Both the position numbers and the translations under genes were made by a program. From positions 1-20,072 of IMG/VR virus record IMGVR_UViG_3300025889_001235: 20,072 nucleotides of DNA; one strand, written 5' to 3'. Positions 1-6,412 of the stretch are shown here, piece by piece. The notes beneath the pieces were generated by a model. It worked only from the letters and a program-made list of their open reading frames with translations, searched no databases and was not told where the DNA came from. The stretch's first letter is position 1; the number at the start of each line of letters is the position of its first letter. The DNA is from a virus.

Positions 1-107
1 GCAACCGTTTCCATTGGCATTCCTTGGATAAATCCATGATTGTCCATCGAACATCGAGCCGCTTCAATAATCAAGGATTCCACCGCCTGACGCATATATT
101 TGTCCAT
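1..107 (-). CDS. Partial hypothetical protein (5' end only)
   Basis: The first 35 codons of a minus-strand gene run off the left edge of the window, starting MDKYMRQAVESLII and continuing without a stop. The ATG at 107 has a GGAG ribosome site five bases upstream and lies just past the TAA of the exonuclease gene (118-120), so the two are probably cotranscribed. The visible part is an amphipathic helix with no motif I recognise. Its place after an exonuclease suggests the start of a DNA-metabolism block, but that is only context. Confidence 0.6.
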   Translation of the reverse strand, partial: MDKYMRQAVESLIIEAARCSMDNHGFIQGMPMETV

Positions 108-117
108 GTCTGCTCCA

Positions 118-840
118 TTAGACATATTGCGGACGAGGGCCCTGTTCTGCGAGACGTTCACGGCACCATCCGCCACAGGCTTGACACTGATACCGCCTGT
201 AGACCATCGTGCTTGAGACCATCCGGCCACGGGCCTGCATCCGCCCCTTCACATTACATTTCGGGCACCCATCAATCGAATCCACGTTCATCTTGGGATG
301 GTTGGGTATCCACGGCAGGAGCAGGGGATAGAGTTCGCCTAGCATGACCACATCATGCTTATTGTAGGCCGTCATCTTCTTCCACTTCTGCCGCTCCCCA
401 TTCATGCACCCCACCCACATCTCATGCCCTTCATGTTTCAGTTTCTCTTCGAGTCCAAGCTGCTTCGCGATGGCCGTCATTTTATTCGATTCAAACCGGA
501 AGACCCGATGCACCGTCTGATAGAGATCAACCTGTTTATAGGGTGACGGCGGTCGAATGCGATGTTTCAGAAATTCCTTGTTGAGCACCGGAATATCGAA
601 TTTCTTGCCATTGTAATGGACGACAATATCGGCTTCATCCAGTAGCGTATGAATCGCCAGGAGCATCTGTTTCCGCGGGGCCTGCTTATCTTTCACCCAT
701 TGGTGCATCATCGGGCCATCCTGATACCATTGTGCCGACCAACAAAGGATGTAGGAGCTTTCTTCGACTTGATCGTGCGAAATGTTCTGGTCAAAGAGTC
801 CCCAAAAGTACCCTTTATTGGGTGCGGTTTCAATGTCCAA
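118..840 (-). CDS. DEDD-type 3'-5' exonuclease (RNase H-like fold) with C-terminal zinc ribbon
   Basis: This is a DnaQ/PolB-type 3'-5' exonuclease domain protein, probably acting in phage DNA replication or repair. The motifs are DIETAP (exo I), HYNGKKFDIP (exo II, with N and D) and YNKHDVVML (exo III, Y-x3-D). The C-terminus has two CxxC pairs (CPKC and CQAC), a likely zinc ribbon. The only usable start in frame is the TTG at 840, with no ribosome site. The conserved family beginning (basic or polar residue, then ILLLDIETAP) is present in frame further upstream: R-I-L-L lies at 841-852, preceded by ATA at 853-855 and a stop at 871-873. So the true N-terminus is longer than the TTG start allows and has been displaced by the homing endonuclease insert next to it. 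An ATA start with a GGGGTG site is possible but would be very rare. Function is confident; start and present activity are not. Confidence 0.85.
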   Translation of the reverse strand: MDIETAPNKGYFWGLFDQNISHDQVEESSYILCWSAQWYQDGPMMHQWVKDKQAPRKQMLLAIHTLLDEADIVVHYNGKKFDIPVLNKEFLKHRIRPPSPYKQVDLYQTVHRVFRFESNKMTAIAKQLGLEEKLKHEGHEMWVGCMNGERQKWKKMTAYNKHDVVMLGELYPLLLPWIPNHPKMNVDSIDGCPKCNVKGRMQARGRMVSSTMVYRRYQCQACGGWCRERLAEQGPRPQYV

Positions 841-855
841 GAGTAAGATACGTAT

Positions 856-1355
856 ACTAGCACCCCGTCGTTATATATCGGTGCTTTCTGGCACATGGCT
901 TACACATACCATGATGAGAATGTTTTCGATCAGGATGGCAATTCGCCATCCGCCCATCTATCACGACACGTTGAGATTTCCAGATATTTAATAATTCATT
1001 GAACTTAAGTTTTCGCCTCGATCCCATTAGAGGATACAATGTCATCATCCACCCAGCAGCTTTCGACCCCATTGCAGCGCACTGCCATGTTTGAAGTTTT
1101 GATTGTCCATATGGTCCGTGAGGTCCCCAAATTTTTACACCTAGCAACTCAGCAGCTCGCGCAACTATATCTCTATCGCTCATTTGAAGTGCAAGACTGA
1201 TAGAACCCTTGTACGCACTTCCCGCATTCCGCCACATCCGAAATGTGCCTTCTCCCTCTAGTAAACCTGCGAGCCATGCGATGTTTTTGATACCAATACT
1301 CATCGCAATCATCCTCGTCGCTGAAGTCCATAAATTCCAGATGATCGCCATGTAT
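856..1355 (-). mobile_element. Putative 500-bp homing endonuclease insertion in the exonuclease gene
   Basis: Both edges carry the same four bases, ATAC on the minus strand (1352-1355 and 852-855). Removing exactly 500 bases between them joins a GTG start with a strong AGGAG site to the conserved exonuclease N-terminus in frame, giving V/M-E-I-R-I-L-L-L-D-I-E-T-A-P. The segment is almost filled by the LAGLIDADG gene (857-1303). I infer that it is a homing element inserted at codon 3 or 4 of the exonuclease. Whether the RNA is spliced is unknown: only about 50 bases lie outside the endonuclease gene, too few for a free-standing group I ribozyme core. The short repeat could be coincidence. Confidence 0.5.
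857..1303 (-). CDS. LAGLIDADG-type homing endonuclease, 148 aa
   Basis: This is a single-motif LAGLIDADG endonuclease, which would act as a dimer and cut a specific DNA site to spread its own gene. The motif is WLAGLLEGEGTF at residues 10-21, with the acidic catalytic residue in the EGEG part. A second conserved stretch, MSDRDIVARAAELLG, is typical of the family. The C-terminus (CHPDRKHSHHGMCKPC) is a small Cys/His cluster seen in other phage homing endonucleases and likely binds zinc. I chose the ATG at 1303 because GAGG lies nine bases upstream; the ATG at 1312 has that site directly abutting it, and the one at 1351 has no well-placed site. The stop is one base before the ATA of the exonuclease frame. 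It could be free-standing or intron-borne. Confidence 0.82.
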   Translation of the reverse strand: MSIGIKNIAWLAGLLEGEGTFRMWRNAGSAYKGSISLALQMSDRDIVARAAELLGVKIWGPHGPYGQSKLQTWQCAAMGSKAAGWMMTLYPLMGSRRKLKFNELLNIWKSQRVVIDGRMANCHPDRKHSHHGMCKPCARKHRYITTGC

Positions 1356-1373
1356 TTCCACTGGCGTTCTCCT
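1353..1373 (-). promoter_or_regulatory. Strong ribosome site and GTG start, probable detached start of the exonuclease
   Basis: AGGAG (1369-1373), seven bases, then GTG GAA ATA (1353-1361). The frame stays open for 62 codons to 1173, but after about 24 codons (an acidic MDFSDEDDCDEYWY stretch) it runs antiphase through the endonuclease coding region and is probably not selected. Joining GTG GAA ATA to the exonuclease codons at 852 restores the family N-terminus. The alternative is an independent small acidic protein truncated by the insert. Confidence 0.5.
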
Positions 1374-1387
1374 GGTGAATCGACGTG

Positions 1388-1576
1388 CTACATCGGTACT
1401 TCAACACACTTCCATTCCACTTTGGTCCCATCCTGCGTGAGTATCGCCGCTTCCGCAATCCCGGCATCACGACAGGATTCAGGACTCGTATAGACCGTTT
1501 CCGGTGGCAACTCCAAGTGCATCGGCGTAGCCACAAACGTAAATTTCACCGTCACCACTAACAGCCAGATACTCAT
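1388..1576 (-). CDS. Small exported protein, 62 aa, unknown function
   Basis: The ATG at 1576 forms an ATGA overlap with the stop of the lipoprotein gene upstream, which decides this start over the one at 1591. Residues 1-17 (MSIWLLVVTVKFTFVAT) are a hydrophobic signal-like segment. The rest is about 45 residues with two cysteines (SCRDAG and WKCVEV) that could form one disulfide outside the cytoplasm. No family recognised. It closes the lysis block, so a minor envelope role is possible. Confidence 0.55.
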   Translation of the reverse strand: MSIWLLVVTVKFTFVATPMHLELPPETVYTSPESCRDAGIAEAAILTQDGTKVEWKCVEVPM

Positions 1577-1782
1577 ATCCCTTCCTTGCAAAACCGATAG
1601 GCTTCCTTCAGTTGCTCAGCTTCTCCATACAGATCCACAATCTCTTGAAAGACTTCCCGTGAAAGAGCCATGCAATCGTCGCGTAACCGTGGATCGCAAT
1701 TCGAGACATCCAGCTTAGTCTGCGGTTGCGGCATGATACAGCCTGTTAAGAGCATGGCTCCTATGAGGCCAATCCCTCGCAT
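1573..1782 (-). CDS. Small lipoprotein, candidate outer-membrane spanin subunit
   Basis: A 69-residue protein that begins MRGIGLIGAMLLTGC, a short lipoprotein signal with lipobox L-T-G-C, so the mature chain would start at Cys15 and be anchored by lipid. The mature part begins IMPQPQTKLD, which fits the proline-containing linker common in o-spanins, then an acidic helix with three further cysteines. It overlaps the gene before (TAATG) and after (ATGA), so translation is coupled. Its place two genes after a membrane-anchored coiled-coil protein supports a spanin role in disrupting the outer membrane at lysis. Family membership was not tested, and it could be another phage lipoprotein. Confidence 0.65.
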   Translation of the reverse strand: MRGIGLIGAMLLTGCIMPQPQTKLDVSNCDPRLRDDCMALSREVFQEIVDLYGEAEQLKEAYRFCKEGI

Positions 1783-2558
1783 TAGTGTTTATGCAACCCA
1801 GGCGGCACAAAGGTTTTGCTCTGTTGCGCTTGTGACTGCACCTGCGATTGCGACTGACTAACCGTGGTATCATTTCCACCCGTCAAGGCTCCTAAGATCC
1901 CTAAGCCAAGAGCCTGTAAAGCCCCCATCACAACATAGCCTCCCTGCCCTGGTGAGGAGGAATGCGTCCACGCCTCCCGTTCCTCTTTGGGGAGGTTCTG
2001 ACAATTCCGATATTCAATGTCCGGGGAAAGCGGTTGCAGTCCTTCTTCCTGCTTCACTTCGCCATCGCACATGACTAACTTGGAATACTTGTCATTGGTC
2101 CCGAAGAATTCCTGATCGCTGACGACCACTTCCTTGATGTATCGGCCTCCACCCATGTCATAGACCGTACTGCATCCTGCGAGCAGTCCGGCACAGATCA
2201 ACAGGAGGATTGACTTGATTCCTGCATCTTTCGCGGCTTGATCCTGTGCGGCTTGGGCTTCAGCTAACACTTGTGCCGACTTCTTCTTCTGCTCCACCGC
2301 ATCCTTCATTGCACCCCAAATTGTAGGGGCAATCTTATCCGCATCGGTGCCGATGACTTTGGGAGCCGCCGCAATCGCGGCAAGAATGGCAGGGCTGAAG
2401 AGTTCAGGATCGCACCCAAAGGTGGTCAGCCCTTCATAGACCACGCCACCGATGGCCACGCCCAACGCCGTCGATTTGTAATTGGAAATCACGCGGTTCC
2501 AGAGCCATGTGCCCATTTGGACGAGGAGTGGGCCAAAGAGTGTGAGAATGGCTTGCAT
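1782..2558 (-). CDS. Holin-like membrane protein fused to a lipoprotein-type segment, 258 aa
   Basis: The N-terminal half (1-80) is hydrophobic with stretches at about 3-20, 31-43 and 56-66, resembling small phage membrane proteins of the holin class. A charged Ala/Gln/Lys helix follows (about 84-112). At 114-129 there is an internal KSILLLICAGLLAGC, a textbook lipoprotein signal with lipobox L-A-G-C129, followed by a polar domain, a hydrophobic glycine-rich stretch (207-228) and a Ser/Gln-rich tail (SQSQSQVQSQAQQ). Lipobox signals belong at the N-terminus, so this reads as two proteins fused. No in-frame start lies just before the lipobox, but an ATG one base out of frame lies at GATGCAGG, so a one-base indel, natural or from assembly, is plausible. 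The ORF starts after a good GGAGG site and overlaps the next gene by TAATG. Confidence 0.6.
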   Translation of the reverse strand: MQAILTLFGPLLVQMGTWLWNRVISNYKSTALGVAIGGVVYEGLTTFGCDPELFSPAILAAIAAAPKVIGTDADKIAPTIWGAMKDAVEQKKKSAQVLAEAQAAQDQAAKDAGIKSILLLICAGLLAGCSTVYDMGGGRYIKEVVVSDQEFFGTNDKYSKLVMCDGEVKQEEGLQPLSPDIEYRNCQNLPKEEREAWTHSSSPGQGGYVVMGALQALGLGILGALTGGNDTTVSQSQSQVQSQAQQSKTFVPPGLHKH

Positions 2559-2569
2559 CAGGTGCCTCC

Positions 2570-2818
2570 TTATTTCATTTGCTTTTCAATGAGCCGGTCG
2601 ATCTTCGCTTCTAAACTGGATAATCGCTGGCCCAGTGACGATTGCAGCACGTAATATCCTTTCGTCTCCTGCTCGATCTTCGTTTCCGCCACCGAGACAC
2701 GTTCGTTCACCGTCGCAATCTTTTCCTTGAGAGCCGACGCATCGGAGAAGTAAAAGACGACCACCGCCGCAATCCAAGCCACAATTTGCAACGATTTGAA
2801 CGTCTTGTCAAAGTCCAT
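2570..2818 (-). CDS. Membrane-anchored coiled-coil protein, candidate inner-membrane spanin or holin
   Basis: 82 residues: a cytoplasmic or signal-like start, one membrane segment at about 10-24 (LQIVAWIAAVVVFYF), then a continuous heptad-like helix to the end (LKEKIATVNERVSVAETKIEQ and following). One N-terminal membrane segment with a periplasmic coiled coil is the layout of i-spanins. The gene overlaps the end of the M15 peptidase gene by 11 bases, with a GGAGAAGGG ribosome site inside that gene, which is typical of lysis cassettes. A holin role is the main alternative, as no other clear single holin is present. Confidence 0.65.
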   Translation of the reverse strand: MDFDKTFKSLQIVAWIAAVVVFYFSDASALKEKIATVNERVSVAETKIEQETKGYYVLQSSLGQRLSSLEAKIDRLIEKQMK

Positions 2819-3137
2819 CGCTATGTCCCTTCTCCGGTTCCTTCGGATCGAACTCGATATGAATATGATCGGCTTCCATTACCACATCAAACTGTGCGCC
2901 CAAGGCAATACGAAGCTGCTTATAGACCGTCTCCTTCTGCCCCGCCGTCAGCATTCGTGTCCGAATGTCCAGCGCATTCCCAGAGTAATGCAGACTGTTC
3001 GGACCATGCACCCCATCAGAGGCACTGGTAATGGTCGCCCATTCGTGAATCTGCCGATAATAAATCATGCAGGCCACCACATAGGCGATAGTCATTTGCG
3101 GCTTGAGTCCCCTGAGATCGACGCCGCTTTTAATCAT
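2808..3137 (-). CDS. M15-like zinc D-Ala-D-Ala peptidase, probable endolysin
   Basis: A 109-residue peptidase of the M15 (VanY/D-Ala-D-Ala carboxypeptidase-like) group. The zinc-site pattern is S-L-H50-Y-S-G-N-A-L-D57, i.e. HxxGxxxD, and E-A-D90-H-I-H93 near the C-terminus; H50, D57 and H93 are the expected zinc ligands with an acidic residue beside them. Proteins of this type cut peptide cross-links in peptidoglycan, and compact versions of about 100-150 residues are common phage endolysins. There is no signal peptide, so it would need a holin to reach the wall. It lies directly before the candidate spanin genes, confirming a lysis block. Confidence 0.8.
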   Translation of the reverse strand: MIKSGVDLRGLKPQMTIAYVVACMIYYRQIHEWATITSASDGVHGPNSLHYSGNALDIRTRMLTAGQKETVYKQLRIALGAQFDVVMEADHIHIEFDPKEPEKGHSDGL

Positions 3138-3143
3138 AGTGCG

Positions 3144-3491
3144 TTACATCCATTTCCAACATCGTCCATTTTTCAACCATCGACGGCAGATCGGTTCAGG
3201 CGTAGGATCTGGGGGTGGTGGCGCGGGAGCCAGCCATGACACTTCACTCGCTGGGAGACTTTCCCCATACGCATTGAACGCCGTCACCGTGAAGTAATGC
3301 AGAAGCCCATCATCCTGAATCCCTAATTCTGTACAGGTCGTTTGTGTCGAGAGTCCTAACTGCAACGACCAGGCTCCGTAGAGTTCCCCATCAACCCGAT
3401 GATACACACGATACCCCAACAGATCCGTTTCCGAATTCGCATTCCAGGTCAATGTACACAAGGCCATCGTAAGGATGACCCGTGCGGTCAT
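3144..3491 (-). CDS. Fibronectin type III domain protein, 115 aa
   Basis: One FN3 domain fills residues about 10-90: the first strand LTWNANSETDLLGYRVY and the last YFTVTAFNAYGESLPASEVSW are near-consensus. A proline-rich linker (PAPPPPDPTPEP) and a basic-aromatic tail with Cys and Trp follow. The first ten residues (MTARVILTMA) are hydrophobic, but the FN3 strand begins straight after them, so a cleavable signal is doubtful. The start overlaps the stop of the beta-helix gene by ATGA. FN3 domains in phages usually decorate fibres or tails and bind carbohydrate weakly, so I read this as an accessory to the fibre proteins upstream. Confidence 0.75.
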   Translation of the reverse strand: MTARVILTMALCTLTWNANSETDLLGYRVYHRVDGELYGAWSLQLGLSTQTTCTELGIQDDGLLHYFTVTAFNAYGESLPASEVSWLAPAPPPPDPTPEPICRRWLKNGRCWKWM

Positions 3492-5656
3492 GGCACGCCT
3501 GCACCCAAGAGCGTCACGGTCAACCGAGGCGTCTGGCTCACGGTGATCGCCGTTCCATCCTGTTGCACTAGTTTGAAATCGTAATAATCGCTCTCGGCAG
3601 CATCGGTATCGAGTTGGAGATAGAACAGGGCTTCTCCTTCGCTATCCTGCGTAAAGTCAAACGTGGGAATCGCCGTCGAGGAACGAATGACGACACCAGA
3701 GACATTGGACGCATAATCGCTCGTCAACCGTTCCGTGGTCGTCGTGCCTTGGTCGGGAACATTCGCAATCGTGCCGATCCCGATGAATTTGATGTTCCCC
3801 GCATCAAAGGCATCCGGCACATAGGCATAGGCTCCACCGTTTTTGGAATACTGGAGCAGGAACCCTGAGCCTGGGCAATCGCCACCTGTACAGTTGATCT
3901 TGAGACGGAGGGCAATCTTGCCACCGGGGACGATCTTCTTATTGACATTATCCGCTGAGCCTGCTGCGGGTAAGCGGGTGCTCCCACTTTCGGTTCCATA
4001 GAAACTGTAGAAGGCAAACCGTGATTGTGTCCAGGCATAACTCACCCCACTGATATTATTGGCACAGGTTTGATTCGTGAGTGCAAGAAGCGGTTGATTG
4101 GTGGTATTCCCCATCAAGGCGGAATCGGTGACATTCCCGCCGCTATAGCTGAAATCAATCGCGGTGCCGCTTGAAAAGGCACTGGACACCGTGACATCCA
4201 TCTGATTCGTACCATTGCGTGCCACACTGGACACGGTTTTCGCCACCGTATCCTCACGAGCCGAAAAGCCCGTCACACTCGACGCGGGTAACAGCGGCGG
4301 GTTCAAATTATTTTCAAAGGTAATGTTGACCACCGTGGGCGTTCCGGCTGCTACTTGACAGCTTGAGAAGGCCAGGGCTTCAAACGCCCCGATCTCTGGC
4401 GCGCTTCCGTTATAGGCATAGCCCACATTGACCCCAGCGTTGAGCATGGTACTGGATGCCGTTAAGGAATAATCCCCACCCGCCGAATTCGTGAAGAGAG
4501 GATCGGCAGCAAAAGCGTGGGTTTGTGAGGGGGCACTTGTACAGTTATAAAAGTTGTTATAATCGATCGTGAGATTTGTGACATATTGCGTCCATTCACT
4601 GGTTTGGACGCAGGCATTACTCGTATTACGGAATTGAATGTTATTCTTAAAAATCGGATTGAGATTCGTGACATTCGGAAGAAAGGACGATGAGGGGGAA
4701 AGAAAATAGGCTCCATCAATGACCGTGTTGTTATATAAGACGCATCCACTGGATGCCGTCATGCCCATCGTGTACGCATTTCCGGTTCCTTCGTATTTCA
4801 CGACATTATGGTGCGCCGATGATCCGATGCACTCATAGGCAGTGGCAGGATCCCACAAACAACAACTGGAATTCCCGCCCAGCATAAGACCACGCCCATT
4901 TTGCTGGGCGACGTAATTGTGATGGAATTCGTTGTTGCGGATACCACCCTTGCCATACAAATGATCGCCCCAGGCATCGCCTCGCGTCACCGTGTTATAC
5001 CGTACAATCGTGCCAGTATTGTTGAATGTTTCGATGGAACTCGCCACCGTATTAAACTCGACTAATCCGTTGTCCTGATTCACTTTAATCCCTGTATCTT
5101 TTTTCGATGTCGCATCGGCAAATGTCATGTTCCGAACCGTGCAATTCGTGTAGCCAGTGGTGGATGGTCCGGAGGTCGTCGGAATCTGTGAATTCCAGCA
5201 CCGGACAAAGGCGTTCCCGCTGGTTGGTCGTGATCCACAACTACTCCCAGCGTTTGTCGTCACAGCAAGCCCATCAATGGTGATATAGCTGGCATACATG
5301 GAAAATGCTGGGGAACATTGTGCGTGTGAAGTCGTATCAACGATTGCACTCAGTTGATTCTCGGCTTGGATGGTAATAGGATTCTGCGCGGTTCCGCTGG
5401 TCTCGAATACAATCTCTCCCTCGGTATAGGTGCCATCCCCAACAATGAGCGTATCCCCAGCGACTAAACATCCAGTACCACCACTTCCTGTTGATCGCCC
5501 GATGGTCAACTTTGCCTTCGTTCGATCGCTGGAGGCCGTCGCAGCCGTCGCACAGGAATTCGCATCCGAGCCGGATTTGTCCGTGTAATAGGTCGTGGCC
5601 CAGACGGGCGTCACCGATATGGTGAGGAGGATAACCACGAGGAGTTGTATCATCAT
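3488..5656 (-). CDS. Exported right-handed beta-helix protein, candidate fibre/depolymerase, 722 aa
   Basis: It starts MMIQLLVVILLTISVTPVWA, a Sec-type signal with probable cleavage after VWA, although its n-region lacks a positive charge. Residues 20-420 are a pectate-lyase-like parallel beta-helix: a YYTDKSGSDAN opening, GDTLIVGDGTYTEG, then short repeats rich in N, I and V (NCTVRNMTF, VEFNTV, VRYNTV, FHHNYV, LYNNTV). About 430-540 resembles a SwmB-type Ig-like adhesin domain, and a C-terminal beta-domain follows. There are 16 cysteines. Such proteins bind or cut surface polysaccharide. It starts three bases after the preceding stop and overlaps the FN3 gene. No catalytic residues can be assigned by eye, so 'depolymerase' is inference; a pure adhesin is equally possible. 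Confidence 0.75.
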   Translation of the reverse strand: MMIQLLVVILLTISVTPVWATTYYTDKSGSDANSCATAATASSDRTKAKLTIGRSTGSGGTGCLVAGDTLIVGDGTYTEGEIVFETSGTAQNPITIQAENQLSAIVDTTSHAQCSPAFSMYASYITIDGLAVTTNAGSSCGSRPTSGNAFVRCWNSQIPTTSGPSTTGYTNCTVRNMTFADATSKKDTGIKVNQDNGLVEFNTVASSIETFNNTGTIVRYNTVTRGDAWGDHLYGKGGIRNNEFHHNYVAQQNGRGLMLGGNSSCCLWDPATAYECIGSSAHHNVVKYEGTGNAYTMGMTASSGCVLYNNTVIDGAYFLSPSSSFLPNVTNLNPIFKNNIQFRNTSNACVQTSEWTQYVTNLTIDYNNFYNCTSAPSQTHAFAADPLFTNSAGGDYSLTASSTMLNAGVNVGYAYNGSAPEIGAFEALAFSSCQVAAGTPTVVNITFENNLNPPLLPASSVTGFSAREDTVAKTVSSVARNGTNQMDVTVSSAFSSGTAIDFSYSGGNVTDSALMGNTTNQPLLALTNQTCANNISGVSYAWTQSRFAFYSFYGTESGSTRLPAAGSADNVNKKIVPGGKIALRLKINCTGGDCPGSGFLLQYSKNGGAYAYVPDAFDAGNIKFIGIGTIANVPDQGTTTTERLTSDYASNVSGVVIRSSTAIPTFDFTQDSEGEALFYLQLDTDAAESDYYDFKLVQQDGTAITVSQTPRLTVTLLGAGVP

Positions 5657-5659
5657 TAT

Positions 5660-6412
5660 TTATTCTCCCAACAACATTGGAGCGATACGTCGGCGAGCAC
5701 TCGTCTGTGCCTTAAACGCCTGAATGATCGTGACAAAATTGTTCTCAGCAACAGGCCACGTACTTGTAAACGTCGCGGCAACCGACCCTGCCGAGGATTG
5801 GATGCGATGTTCGGAATAAAGCACTTGACACCCGGATAAGGTATGCCCCGTAAAGCTCGTTCCGGCATTGACCGTTGTACAACCTCCACCCGAATCATAG
5901 GTCGCCCCAAAAATATAATCGCCATTCGCCGTGGTCGTGATGGCTGTAGAGGTGACACCATCGGTTGTGTCATCCATACTGGTAACCCAGTTCCCGACAT
6001 ACCCATCATCAGGACTGGTCGTATCCGCTCCACTGATTTCATGGCAGACAACGCCCTTATGACCCGCTAAGCTGCTCGAAAGCGTCACCGTCACCACGGT
6101 AAATGGACCTGTGACATTCGTGGCATAGGCCCCTAAGATGCGCTCCGTATTAGTCGTATCAAGATAATATGTTCCACGTAGCGTATAGGTATTCGTTTGT
6201 GTGTCGCTGAGTGAACTGACCGTGATGGAAGTGCTTTTGATCGACACGGCACAGGCAATGAGGTTTCCAGAGGTCACATTGCTCCCAAACGTACAGGTGA
6301 CTGTGGTACTATCACCGGAACTCCCGTTCGTGCATTCCTGCACAAAATCGGTGGCCCCATAGGAGGGTGTGGGAGTACTCGCAAGCAGAATGAGCCAGAA
6401 TATCCAGATCAT
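5660..6412 (-). CDS. Exported beta-sandwich adhesin-like protein, 250 aa
   Basis: It begins MIWIFWLILLASTPTPSYGA, a hydrophobic signal with likely cleavage at SYG|A or nearby. The mature part is all-beta with T/S-rich strands, including TSGNLIACAVSIKSTSITV and SDTQTNTYTLRG, a pattern found in many secreted bacterial and environmental phage proteins of unknown role. It has six cysteines, and the last residues (ARRRIAPMLLGE) are a basic, separate tail that may be a docking peptide. The start forms a TAATG overlap with the fibre gene stop, so the two are translationally coupled and are probably made together. No enzymatic motif is visible. Confidence 0.65.
   Translation of the reverse strand: MIWIFWLILLASTPTPSYGATDFVQECTNGSSGDSTTVTCTFGSNVTSGNLIACAVSIKSTSITVSSLSDTQTNTYTLRGTYYLDTTNTERILGAYATNVTGPFTVVTVTLSSSLAGHKGVVCHEISGADTTSPDDGYVGNWVTSMDDTTDGVTSTAITTTANGDYIFGATYDSGGGCTTVNAGTSFTGHTLSGCQVLYSEHRIQSSAGSVAATFTSTWPVAENNFVTIIQAFKAQTSARRRIAPMLLGE

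Noticed and set aside
1157-1230. Strings resembling group I intron core elements (AATGCGGGAA and GATATAGT on the minus strand)
   Set aside because: They lie inside conserved endonuclease codons (NAGS and RDIVARA) and no matching pairing partner for a P7 helix was found, so coincidence is more likely. A covariance search would decide.
856-1355. Intein in the exonuclease
   Set aside because: No splicing block A start (Cys/Ser at a junction in frame), no terminal His-Asn, and the endonuclease frame is not continuous with the exonuclease.
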